This document shows, piece after piece, positions 1-8,822 of a stretch of DNA of 64,000 nucleotides. This DNA comes from JANQSS01 sp965249735. GTDB lineage: Bacteria; Bacteroidota; Bacteroidia; Chitinophagales; Saprospiraceae. The DNA lies in the NCBI GenBank assembly GCA_965249735.1, contig CBDFMS010000026.1, positions 1 through 64,000 on the forward strand, read 5' to 3'. The position numbers and the translations under genes were made by a program. Under the pieces are notes generated by a model that had not been told where the DNA came from, searched no databases, and saw nothing but the letters and a program-made list of their open reading frames with translations. The stretch's first letter is position 1. The number at the start of each line of letters is the position of its first letter.

Positions 1-769
1 CATCTTTATGCTAAAGTCGTCTCTATGCTAAAGTCGTCTCTGTGCTAAAGTCGATCTCTATGCTAAAGTCGTCTTTATGCTTATGTCGTCTCTATGCTAA
101 AGTCGTCTTTATGCTTAAGTCTTCTTTATGCTAAAGTCGTCTTTATGCTTAAGTCGTCTTTATGCTAAAGTCATCTTCATGCTAAAGTCGTCTTTATGCT
201 TAAGTCGTCTTTATGCTAAAGTCGTCTTTATGCTTAAGTCGTCTTTATGCTAAAGTCGTCTTTATGCTAAAGTCGTCTTTATGCTAAAGTCGTCTTTATG
301 CTTAAGTCGTCTTTATGCTAAAGTCATCTTTATGCTAAAGTCATCTTTATGCTAAAGTCGTCTTTATGCTTAAGTCGTCTTTATGCTAAAGTCACCTTTA
401 TGCTAAAGTCGTCTTTATGCATTAAGTCGTCTTTATGCTAAAGTCGTCTTTATGCTAAAGTCATCTTTATGCTAAAGTCGTCTTTATGCTTAAGTCGTCT
501 TTATGCTAAAGTCATCTTTATGCTAAAGTCGTCTTTATGCTTAAGTCGTCTTTATGCTAAAGTCGTCTTTATGCTAAAGTCGTCTCTATGCTAAAGTCGT
601 CTCTATGCTAAAGTCGTCTCTATGCTAAAGTCATCTTTATGCTAAAGTCGTCTTTATGCTTAAGTCGTCTTTATGCTAAAGTCACCTTTATGCTAATGTC
701 GTCTCTATGCTAACGTCGTCACTGCTAATGTCGTCTCTATGCTAAAGTCGTCTCTGTGCTAAAGTCGTC

Positions 770-2057
770 TCTATGCTAAAGTCGTCTTTATGCTTAAGTC
801 GTCTTTATGCTAAAGTCGTCTTTATGCTTAAGTCGTCTTTATGCTTAAGTCGTCTTTATGCTTAAGTCGTCTTTATGCTTAAGTCGTCTTTATGCTTAAG
901 TCGTCTTTATGCTTAAGTCGTCTTTATGCTTAAGTCGTCTTTATGCTAAAGTCATCTTTATGCTAAAGTCGTCTCTATGCTAAAGTCGTCTCTATGCTAA
1001 AGTCGATTCTATGCTAAAGTCGTCTTTATGCTTAAGTCGTGTTTATGCTAAAGTCGTCTTTATGCTAAAGTCGTCTTTATGCTAAAGTCATCTTTACGCT
1101 AAAGTCGTCTTTATGCTTAAGTCGTCTTTATGCTAAAGTCGTCTTTATGCTAAAGTCGTCTTTATGCTAAAGTCGTCTTTATGCTAAAGTCGTCTTTATC
1201 CTTACGTCGTCTTTATCCTTACGTCGTCTTTATGCTTAAGTCGTCTTTATGCTAAAGTCGTCTCTGCTAATGTCGTCTCTATGCTAAAGTCGTCTCTGTG
1301 CTAAAGTCGTCTCTATGCTAAAGTCGTCTTTATGCTAAAGTCGTTTTTATGCTAAAGTCGTCTTTATCATTACGTCGTCTTTATCCTTACGTCGTCTTTA
1401 TGCTTATGGCGTCTCTATGCTAAAGTCGTCTTTATGCTTAAGTCGTCTTTATGCTAAAGTCGTCTTTATGCTTAAGTCGTCTTTATGCTTAAGTCGTCTT
1501 TATGCTTAAGTCGTCTTTATGCTTAAGTCGTCTTTATGCTTAAGTCGTCTTTATGCTTAAGTCGTCTTTATGCTTAAGTCGTCTTTATGCTAAAGTCATC
1601 TTTATGCTAAAGTCGTCTCTATGCTAAAGTCGTCTCTATGCTAAAGTCGATTCTATGCTAAAGTCGTCTTTATGCTTAAGTCGTGTTTATGCTAAAGTCG
1701 TCTTTATGCTAAAGTCGTCTTTATGCTAAAGTCATCTTTACGCTAAAGTCGTCTTTATGCTTAAGTCGTCTTTATGCTAAAGTCGTCTTTATGCTAAAGT
1801 CGTCTTTATGCTAAAGTCGTCTTTATGCTAAAGTCGTCTTTATCCTTACGTCGTCTTTATCCTTACGTCGTCTTTATGCTTAAGTCGTCTTTATGCTAAA
1901 GTCGTCTCTGCTAATGTCGTCTCTATGCTAATGTCGTCTCTGTGCTAAAGTCGTCTCTATGCTAAAGTCGTCTTTATGCTAAAGTCGTTTTTATGCTAAA
2001 GTCGTCTTTATCATTACGTCGTCTTTATCCTTACGTCGTCTTTATGCTTATGGCGTC
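770..2057. repeat. 644-bp tandem duplication inside the satellite
   Basis: Rare sequence variants recur at a constant offset of 644 nt: GATTCT at 1005 and 1649, GTGTTT at 1039 and 1683, the short unit TCTCTGCTAATG at 1261 and 1905, and TATGGCG at 1405 and 2049. Blocks of about 770-1413 and 1414-2057 are therefore head-to-tail copies of a roughly 38-unit segment, not just independent 17-bp units. Both blocks have nearly the same internal order of variants, so the duplication is recent relative to divergence between single units. Confidence 0.85.
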
Positions 2058-2067
2058 TTTATGCTAA

Positions 2068-2740
2068 AGTCGTCTCTGCTAATGTCGTCTCTATGCTAAA
2101 GTCGTCTCTGTGCTAAAGTCGTCTCTATGCTAAAGTCGTCTTTATGCTTATGTCGTCTCTATGCTAAAGTCGTCTTTATGCTTAAGTCTTCTTTATGCTA
2201 AAGTCGTCTTTATGCTTAAGTCGTCTTTATGCTAAAGTCATCTTTATGCTAAAGTCGTCTTTATGCTTAAGTCGTCTTTATGCTAAAGTCGTCTTTATGC
2301 TTAAGTCGTCTTTATGCTAAAGTCGTCTTTATGCTAAAGTCGTCTTTATGCTAAAGTCGTCTTTATGCTTAAGTCGTCTTTATGCTAAAGTCATCTTTAT
2401 GCTAAAGTCATCTTTATGCTAAAGTCGTCTTTATGCTTAAGTCGTCTTTATGCTAAAGTCACCTTTATGCTAAAGTCGTCTTTATGCTTAAGTCGTCTTT
2501 ATGCTAAAGTCGTCTTTATGCTAAAGTCATCTTTATGCTAAAGTCGTCTTTATGATTAAGTCGTCTTTATGCTAAAGTCATCTTTATGCTAAAGTCGTCT
2601 TTATGCTTAAGTCGTCTTTATGCTAAAGTCGTCTTTATGCTAAAGTCGTCTTTATGCTAAAGTCGTCTCTATGCTAAAGTCGTCTCTATGCTAAAGTCAT
2701 CTTTATGCTAAAGTCGTCTTTATGCTTAAGTCGTCTTTAT
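2068..2740. repeat. second copy of the array's left block
   Basis: The order of variant units here matches the block at about 1-670 at an offset of 2066-2068 nt. Examples are the diagnostic GTCTTCTT at 119 and 2186 and the CACC variant at 393 and 2460. The array thus reads A-B-B'-A', with the 644-bp tandem pair between two copies of the outer block. Small indels, such as an extra A near 54 and another near 421, shift the offset by one base. Confidence 0.8.
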
Positions 2741-2741
2741 G

Positions 2742-4244
2742 CTAAAGTATAGCTAATTCGTTGCCTCCACCAAATGCGAAACCATTTAGTGCACAAACAG
2801 TTGGTTTTTTACATTTTTCGATCGTTCTGATTATTTGTTGAAAACTGTGGGAGCGGTTGTATCCGTCTTCCGGAGTTTTTAATGCTGCAAGCATATTTAT
2901 ATCAGCTCCGGAAACAAATGCTTTGATTCCAAAGCCTGTTATTACAATAGCATCAATATCAGAATCCTTTTCTGCTTTAACAATTTCAGTTTCTAAGTCG
3001 GTTAATACATTGAGATTTAATGCATTTAAAACTTTGGGTCTTCTAATTGTGAGAACAGCAATATTATCTCTTTTCTTTGAAACAATCCTTGAAACATTCC
3101 ACCCTCCATCATTTTTTGCCTTATCTAATGATTTAGGGAAAGGAAATTCAGTGTGTTCTTTACACCAATCTTTTACTAACGAATGTGCTTCATCAATACC
3201 CGTTTTGTTCATTAGTGTAAATGGAGCAGCAATAACCAGGGAAATTTCTGTTGCCATATCCAAATCATTTACATTGGTAATTCCCAAATCAATGATATAT
3301 GAGCAAAGTGCAAAATAGCCGCCAAGAAATTGCTTCCTGAGCAGCTCTGCTTTTTCGGAGTTCACCACGACTTGTTCACCTCTTTTGGCAGTATCCCATT
3401 TTTCGGAGTTTTCCGTGGCATCCTGCAATGTTTTTGGTGATCTAAACCATTGAATGTGCGTGTTACGCATCTCCTCCAATCCGTGATTGGTGATTGGGTT
3501 TCCTCCGGTAAGATTTAAGGCTGTAAAAGGTCCAACTCCCTGATGCAATGTTTTTTGCGCCATTCTATCAATTTCCTTTATTGTACCGTATCCCTTTTCA
3601 AGACATAGTATAGCCAGCTCACATATTCCTTCAAAAATGGGGTCTATTGCATAACCATAGGAGCTTTTGACCTCGATTGGAACTTTACCTATAGCCTCAT
3701 AAAATCCTAACAGATCTTCAACAATTTGCGGGTCGGTATCTTTACCGGGAACAATCTCAACGACCGGGTTTCTTTCGGCCGGAAAGAAATAATGGGTGAC
3801 CAAACATCTTTTTTTATTGGCTATATTCCTGAAAATCACCTCCGGTTGCATATGGGAAGAGTTTGACAAGAACAAACAGGAATCATCCGTTAACGCTTCT
3901 ACCTGCTTAAAAATGAGGTCTTTAATATTTCCGTCTTCTGTTGCTGCTTCTAAAACAATATTTGACCCCCTAATTAATTCATAGTCTGAAGTATACATAA
4001 TGCTGTTTCGCATCGCTTCGGCCATCTCCGTTCTAAATGCGCCTGATTCCTCGCCTCTATTAATTTTCTTTTCGATTTTATTTTTTGCTTTTGCCAATGC
4101 ATCTTCAGAAATATCGACAATAATGAACTCAAGATTATTTTTCCAAAAGACTTTTGCAAAATGCAAACAAATATCTGGACCAATTTGTCCTGCACCAATA
4201 ACAGATAGTTTCTTGATGATTAAATTTTTGAATTGATAAGCCAT
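2742..4244 (-). CDS. 3-hydroxyacyl-CoA dehydrogenase / enoyl-CoA hydratase, truncated by the repeat array
   Basis: The order is dehydrogenase first, crotonase second. The N-terminal Rossmann motif is VIGAGQIG (about residues 15-22), followed by 3HCDH N- and C-terminal domains to about residue 380. A crotonase domain starts near 390, with the oxyanion-hole segments SGADI and GGGNELA (about 490-496). Immediately after NELA the frame enters the 17-bp repeat and stops (ATA CTT TAG). About 150 residues of the crotonase fold, including the second catalytic-glutamate region, are missing, so the hydratase half should be dead while the dehydrogenase half may still work. The gene lies about 240 nt after the thiolase and is the last member of the minus-strand operon. 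Its expected role is beta-oxidation-type conversion of 3-hydroxyacyl-CoA. Misassembly at the array edge is the alternative to real truncation. Confidence 0.85.
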   Translation of the reverse strand: MAYQFKNLIIKKLSVIGAGQIGPDICLHFAKVFWKNNLEFIIVDISEDALAKAKNKIEKKINRGEESGAFRTEMAEAMRNSIMYTSDYELIRGSNIVLEAATEDGNIKDLIFKQVEALTDDSCLFLSNSSHMQPEVIFRNIANKKRCLVTHYFFPAERNPVVEIVPGKDTDPQIVEDLLGFYEAIGKVPIEVKSSYGYAIDPIFEGICELAILCLEKGYGTIKEIDRMAQKTLHQGVGPFTALNLTGGNPITNHGLEEMRNTHIQWFRSPKTLQDATENSEKWDTAKRGEQVVVNSEKAELLRKQFLGGYFALCSYIIDLGITNVNDLDMATEISLVIAAPFTLMNKTGIDEAHSLVKDWCKEHTEFPFPKSLDKAKNDGGWNVSRIVSKKRDNIAVLTIRRPKVLNALNLNVLTDLETEIVKAEKDSDIDAIVITGFGIKAFVSGADINMLAALKTPEDGYNRSHSFQQIIRTIEKCKKPTVCALNGFAFGGGNELAIL

Positions 4245-4480
4245 ATTACTTTTATTAAATAATTTATAGTGTTTTCAATTTTATAGAAGAATCTGTGACA
4301 TCCCAATTTTTATGACACTTCCATATTAGTCAGAACCAAACTTGAAATTCTTCTTAGTGTTCAATTCGTTCTATCCTGCTAACAGGACGAGCTATATTAA
4401 TAAATATCCAAGTCCCGTAATACAGATCTTTTTAGATCATTCCTCCGGATTTAAAAAGTGAATTCCGGATGTTGTCGGGC

Positions 4481-5743
4481 TCACAAATTCGTATTTTCAA
4501 ATAATATCGCAGTCCCTTGTCCACCCCCGATACAAGCAGAAGCAATCCCATATTTCACTCCTCTTATTTGCATTTCCCGCGAAAGTGTCAAGGACAGACG
4601 TGTTCCGGTTGCTGCAAGCGGATGTCCGAAAGCAATTGCACCACCGTTCACATTAAGTATATCTCTTTTTATTCCAAGCTCCATCTCACAAGCCATAACC
4701 TGTGCTCCAAAGGCTTCGTTGATCTCAAAAAGACCAATATCCTCTAATGACAGACCAGTCATCTCCAATAATATCCTGATAGCCGGAACAGGGCCTATAC
4801 CCATATATTTTGGGTCTACTCCACTTGACGCGGAGGCGGCTACCCTGGAAAGAGTACTTAGATCTTTCTCACCAATCAATTCTTTATTTGCTACGACAAC
4901 AGCTGCACTTCCATCAACAATACCACTGGAATTGCCGCCTGTTTGGATACCATCCTTTTTAAAGGCCGGAGGTAATTTTGCAAGGGCATCTAATTCCGAA
5001 GGGCGTATATTTTCATCGATAATAAAATCTTTAACATTTCTGCCCAGGCGTACTTTTCTTGATTGGAGACCTTCCCGTTCAAAAACTGTCGAGTTAATCG
5101 GTGTTATTTCATCATTAAAAAAACCTCTTTGGCCGGCACTAATGGCGCGATCCTGCGACATTTTCGCATATTTATCAACCTCTTCCCGGCTAATGTTGTA
5201 TTTCATAGCCAGGTTTTCTGCTGTTCCCCCCATGGGGCATCCGGCAGCCGTATCATCCAACGCTTCCCACAGCATATCCTTGAATACAACGCGACCAAGA
5301 GGATATCCCATTCTATTTCCGAAACTTACTGTTGGTGCAAGAGACATATTCTCGGTTCCGCAACAGAGTGTTGAATCCGCTTTACCCAAAACAATTTGTT
5401 CTGCACCCGCAATAATGGTTTCAAACCCTGATGCGCATATACGTTGTACCATCAATGCAGGTACCGATTCCGGAAGACCAGCAAATAGGGCAATGTGACG
5501 AGGTAAAAAGTAAGCATCGCCGCAAGATTGGCCAATATTAGCTATTATGGCCTGATCAATCTCACCGGGATTTAACCCGGATTTTTGAATTGCCGCCTTT
5601 GATGCAAATATTCCCAAATCGATGGGAGAAACTTTTCCCAAAGTTTTACAAAAACCTCCAAAAGGAGTTCTTGCTCCGTTAACTAAATAGATGTCATCAT
5701 ATGTTATTCCAATTCCTTTTTCTCTGTCGTGAAATCCATTCAT
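4481..5743 (-). CDS. acetyl-CoA acyltransferase (thiolase)
   Basis: Full-length thiolase (420 aa) that cleaves 3-ketoacyl-CoA with CoA or runs the reverse condensation. The nucleophile is Cys-103 (RICASGFE). The NEAFGAQ motif lies at 342-348, the catalytic His-374 in GGAIAFGHPLAATG, and the acid/base Cys-404 in ACIGGGQG. An N-terminal extension of about 15 residues precedes the usual start. Its ATG overlaps the stop of the upstream fusion gene as ATGA (5740-5743), indicating translational coupling. Together with the following 3-hydroxyacyl-CoA dehydrogenase/hydratase it provides the beta-oxidation end of the pathway encoded by this operon. Substrate chain length cannot be read from the sequence. 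Confidence 0.93.
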   Translation of the reverse strand: MNGFHDREKGIGITYDDIYLVNGARTPFGGFCKTLGKVSPIDLGIFASKAAIQKSGLNPGEIDQAIIANIGQSCGDAYFLPRHIALFAGLPESVPALMVQRICASGFETIIAGAEQIVLGKADSTLCCGTENMSLAPTVSFGNRMGYPLGRVVFKDMLWEALDDTAAGCPMGGTAENLAMKYNISREEVDKYAKMSQDRAISAGQRGFFNDEITPINSTVFEREGLQSRKVRLGRNVKDFIIDENIRPSELDALAKLPPAFKKDGIQTGGNSSGIVDGSAAVVVANKELIGEKDLSTLSRVAASASSGVDPKYMGIGPVPAIRILLEMTGLSLEDIGLFEINEAFGAQVMACEMELGIKRDILNVNGGAIAFGHPLAATGTRLSLTLSREMQIRGVKYGIASACIGGGQGTAILFENTNL

Positions 5744-7602
5744 GAGTTTAATTTTAGGGGTACTCTATTTTTGGTTGGTTGTTCGTTCATTTTCGTCCAT
5801 TGTCGTTGTGCCAATATGGCGGCACCCAATGAAACCAGATGTTGAGGATAATCAATGATGTGAATATCTATATTGAATTTTTCACTTAATAATGTCTTCA
5901 GATAAGCATGATGATCAATAACCCCTCCAATCATAATTGTGGGGACATCAGGATTCAACTTCATCTTGGCTACTTTGTTGGCAACTGAAAGATATATTCC
6001 CCGGGAAATGTCTTCAATGGGTATTCCGTCAAAAATCCATTTCATAATCTCGGTCTTGGCAAAGACTGCGCAAAAACTATTCAATTCTTTGTCATAATCT
6101 GATTTCTCCGCCAATTGACTCATTTCTCCAATTTCTATCTCGGCTCTTTCAGAGATTTCAGCCAGAAACGAACCTGTCCCAGCTGCACACTTATCATTCA
6201 TATTAAAAGTGGATACATTATTGAATTCATCGCAGCGGATTACCTTAATATCTTCTCCACCTATATCAATTATATTTTTCTCGCCGGGAAAATATTTTGA
6301 GACTCCGGCTGCAGCACAACTTATTTCAGTTTTAATGATGTTAGATTCATTGAAGTGTTTCCTGCCATAACCGGTTGCACAACTGTATTGAATATTGAAA
6401 TCAGACTGTATCGCCTGCATCACTTGTTTATGAGCTATTCTATTCTTATTTAGTGTTTCCAACAGGTATCGGAATACAACATTTTGTTTGCTATCTATAA
6501 TGCAAAATTTGATGTAGGCAGACCCCAGATCGACTCCCATGAAACAAGTTTTCCCGTCGTAGATTGTTGTTTCATTTTCATCTCGCACCAACCCCTTTTC
6601 AACAATTTGTTTAGTAGCTGCACCGGCTGGTCCGGGTATTCTGGAAATGATGTTTTTATTAGTCATAGCCTTCACCATATTAGTAAAGGCCAGATTCAAT
6701 GACGTTCTCAGGTAGTGCTTTTTCCCGTATTCAACAATTTTTCCATTGAAATAGTCAATTTCTGTTTGGCGATTATTAATCAAATCTCCTGCTAAAGAAG
6801 GAAAATGATTTCCTCCTTTTTTTAAATAACGAATGCATCGACGGATGAAGTCATCAGGAAAACGAATTTTTTCAGCTTCTGCAACCAATACCGCTTCGCT
6901 GATAATTTGTTCAATTAATTCCAATGTTTCCACATCAGCCATTGCCTCGGACATAGTTAGTCTACCAACGCCACATAAGGCACTAAGTGATGAATTGAGT
7001 ATCGTTTTTTCCCAACTCCTCTTCACCACTTCAAAAGAGTCAACACCAATGGTGGGCATTTCTACGCCGGTTAATGCATCTGCCAATTCCGTCGCTTCTT
7101 CCTGCTTACTATCATCAATAGAGCCGATGTAATTCGGTGGATTGAAAAACGTAACGTTTACAACATTTGGTGCGCTAATATTTCCCGCATAATTAATGAT
7201 CATTCTTAAGATCTTGGGAACGCCGAAAACAGGAACTAACAAGTCTTCTACATCAATACCATTTTGTGCAGAAACAACGGTAAGTTTTTTGGAATTTAAT
7301 TTTTTGGCCTGGTTTGCTGCATCTGCAATTTGGTATGATTTTAAGGCAAAAACAAGGAAATCAAACCTTTGATCTGTCATTTCTTCAACAGATCCATATA
7401 AATTGTCAAAATGTGTGGAAGAATTAAATACTCCTTCCAATCTAATTCCGGATACTTTTATTTTGTTTAATTTAATCTTGTTTCTCACGCATATAGACAC
7501 TTCCCATCCGGCCTCTTTCATCTTAACGGCTAAGATCATTCCAACAGGTCCCATTCCAATGATCCCGATCTTTTTTCTTTCCGTATTTTCTTTGGTGTTC
7601 AT
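5740..7602 (-). CDS. fusion of ketopantoate-reductase-like domain and HgdC/BadF-type activator ATPase
   Basis: Two domains in 620 aa. Residues 12-315 are an ApbA/PanE-type NAD(P)H reductase: GIIGMGPVG at 13-21, the catalytic-lysine region WEKTILNS (Lys-199), and the substrate-binding segment RQTEIDYFNG. Residues 353-612 are an acetate-kinase-fold activator of the 2-hydroxyacyl-CoA dehydratase/benzoyl-CoA reductase family: DLGSAYIK, DIGGED, KCAAGTGSF with Cys-472 and FCAVFAKTE with Cys-511. Those two cysteines are where this family holds the [4Fe-4S] cluster at the dimer interface. The CAAGTG form is closer to homodimeric activators (HgdC, HadI) than to BcrA/BcrD. The gene overlaps both neighbours by ATGA. 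Inferred role: the reductase half makes a 2-hydroxy acid and the activator half delivers ATP-driven low-potential electrons to the adjacent dehydratase-like subunit. I know of no described protein with this fusion. Confidence 0.85.
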   Translation of the reverse strand: MNTKENTERKKIGIIGMGPVGMILAVKMKEAGWEVSICVRNKIKLNKIKVSGIRLEGVFNSSTHFDNLYGSVEEMTDQRFDFLVFALKSYQIADAANQAKKLNSKKLTVVSAQNGIDVEDLLVPVFGVPKILRMIINYAGNISAPNVVNVTFFNPPNYIGSIDDSKQEEATELADALTGVEMPTIGVDSFEVVKRSWEKTILNSSLSALCGVGRLTMSEAMADVETLELIEQIISEAVLVAEAEKIRFPDDFIRRCIRYLKKGGNHFPSLAGDLINNRQTEIDYFNGKIVEYGKKHYLRTSLNLAFTNMVKAMTNKNIISRIPGPAGAATKQIVEKGLVRDENETTIYDGKTCFMGVDLGSAYIKFCIIDSKQNVVFRYLLETLNKNRIAHKQVMQAIQSDFNIQYSCATGYGRKHFNESNIIKTEISCAAAGVSKYFPGEKNIIDIGGEDIKVIRCDEFNNVSTFNMNDKCAAGTGSFLAEISERAEIEIGEMSQLAEKSDYDKELNSFCAVFAKTEIMKWIFDGIPIEDISRGIYLSVANKVAKMKLNPDVPTIMIGGVIDHHAYLKTLLSEKFNIDIHIIDYPQHLVSLGAAILAQRQWTKMNEQPTKNRVPLKLNS

Positions 7603-8813
7603 ATAAGCATTTTAGCGCTATTGATTTGCTCGATAAATGTTTCTATTTTGGTAATGCTTTGTCCTTCGGAGAAAAAACGTAAATCACAAAGGTCCCCTTC
7701 GATTACCAACGCGGGCAAACCAGTTTCTTCTTGCAACCGTTGGGGTAATCCAAATTTGGCGTTAGAGTTGTTGAAGCAGGTTTTCGAATCATGAAATAAA
7801 ATACCATCAATTCTATACATTTCGAACCAATTCTTAAGGTATTCAATTTTGGCTTTTTCGCTTCTATTAATAAATATTTTTGTGTAAGCCAGTGCAGATG
7901 ACTCAAAAGGATGTTCTTCATCAAAATCATCAAATATCCAACTATTACAGTAGGTAGAAGCGACAACAGCTGTGTTGTTCTGAATAAATAATTCCGAGAG
8001 TGTTCTCAATTTCCCCCATATTGGCATTCCATCCCAAAAAATGCGACAATCTTCCTGCTCCAAATATCCTATTCCGGATTGTACATTATTTTCCAGTTCT
8101 TGCAATAAGGTCTGATAATAATCTTTTGCAATCTGTGTTCCACGCATTACTACAATTGGACCCATATGAATGGTTCCGTCAAAAAAACTGAGTGGGGCTG
8201 GTGTTGTCCTTGCCGTTTGTAATACTTTCTGCCAGAGTAAAGTTGCTTCTCTACTTAGTTTTATCGTATTTTTAAATTTATCAATATCAAATTTTTCGCC
8301 TGATACTTTTTCACAAATTGGAATCAGTCGTTTAAATTGTTTTATAACCAAATCAACCTCATCTTTTCCTACATCATCCAGGTATCTTGGAGGGTGAATT
8401 CCTATAATAGGACACTGAAATTGATCAGAAAAAAAAGTGAACCAATCCTCTACTTCCCGACATTGATTTGTGTTGTAAACAATTAGATCAGGTTTGGGAA
8501 TTCCATCCAGACCATAGTGTTTTTTTAACGGTGTATCGTTTTTCAAAAAGGCGCCAATATCACTTGTGGTATATGAACATACATGTCCGGAATATCCATA
8601 TTTAACAGCCGTTGGAATATAATCTATTACCGTTCTGGTTGCCCCCATCAAAGCCCCGTGATTTTCAGGAAAATAGACCTCAAATCCAAAAGATCTCAAC
8701 AATTCAGCAGGACCGACACTGGTGCACCAGGCCGTTTTTTTGGCTTTACCAAAACTCAAAAAGTGATCTTTCATCACCTGTCTGAGCAGCTTTGTTGTTT
8801 TAATCTGATACAA
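7599..8813 (-). CDS. 2-hydroxyacyl-CoA dehydratase / benzoyl-CoA reductase family subunit (HgdB/BcrB-like)
   Basis: 404 aa in the family that binds a [4Fe-4S] cluster and the acyl-CoA. Three cysteines match the cluster-ligating pattern: Cys-79 (GHVCSYTTSDIG), Cys-118 (NTNQCREVEDWF) and Cys-346 (HDSKTCFNNSN). It resembles the BcrB-like protein at 13607-14890 in organisation but is a clear paralogue, not a copy. It is preceded 9 nt upstream by the broken acyl-CoA ligase and overlaps the reductase-activator fusion by ATGA. Family dehydratases are normally heterodimers, and no obvious partner lies next to it. It may act alone, pair with the BcrC-like subunit, or be served by the fused activator. 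The exact reaction (2-hydroxyacyl-CoA dehydration or ring reduction) cannot be decided here. Confidence 0.8.
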   Translation of the reverse strand: MYQIKTTKLLRQVMKDHFLSFGKAKKTAWCTSVGPAELLRSFGFEVYFPENHGALMGATRTVIDYIPTAVKYGYSGHVCSYTTSDIGAFLKNDTPLKKHYGLDGIPKPDLIVYNTNQCREVEDWFTFFSDQFQCPIIGIHPPRYLDDVGKDEVDLVIKQFKRLIPICEKVSGEKFDIDKFKNTIKLSREATLLWQKVLQTARTTPAPLSFFDGTIHMGPIVVMRGTQIAKDYYQTLLQELENNVQSGIGYLEQEDCRIFWDGMPIWGKLRTLSELFIQNNTAVVASTYCNSWIFDDFDEEHPFESSALAYTKIFINRSEKAKIEYLKNWFEMYRIDGILFHDSKTCFNNSNAKFGLPQRLQEETGLPALVIEGDLCDLRFFSEGQSITKIETFIEQINSAKMLI

Positions 8814-8822
8814 AATTTCGGC

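Larger units (their letters stand above)
1..2747. repeat. 17-bp satellite array, about 160 units
   Basis: Uninterrupted tandem copies of TCTTTATGCTAAAGTCG fill the left edge and end abruptly inside a coding sequence near 2747. The core CTTTA-TGC-TAAAG is an inverted repeat, so each unit could fold as a 5-bp hairpin with a 3-nt loop. The main variants carry CTTAAG instead of CTAAAG, CTCTATG instead of CTTTATG, TCATC instead of TCGTC, or short deletions (TCTCTGCTAATG). Because 17 is not a multiple of three and the units contain TAA/TAG, all frames are closed on both strands, so the array is non-coding. There are no spacers, so it is not CRISPR. The copy number is far above that of plasmid iterons. 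The array continues beyond the window, so its true size is unknown. Confidence 0.97.

Noticed and set aside
1..2747. CRISPR array or plasmid iteron origin
   Set aside because: No unique spacers between units, copy number far too high for iterons, and no cas or replication gene next to it.
4245..4480. Hairpin TCCTG-CTAA-CAGGA between thiolase and dehydrogenase genes as terminator
   Set aside because: Only five base pairs and no T-run on the minus strand; the genes appear co-transcribed.
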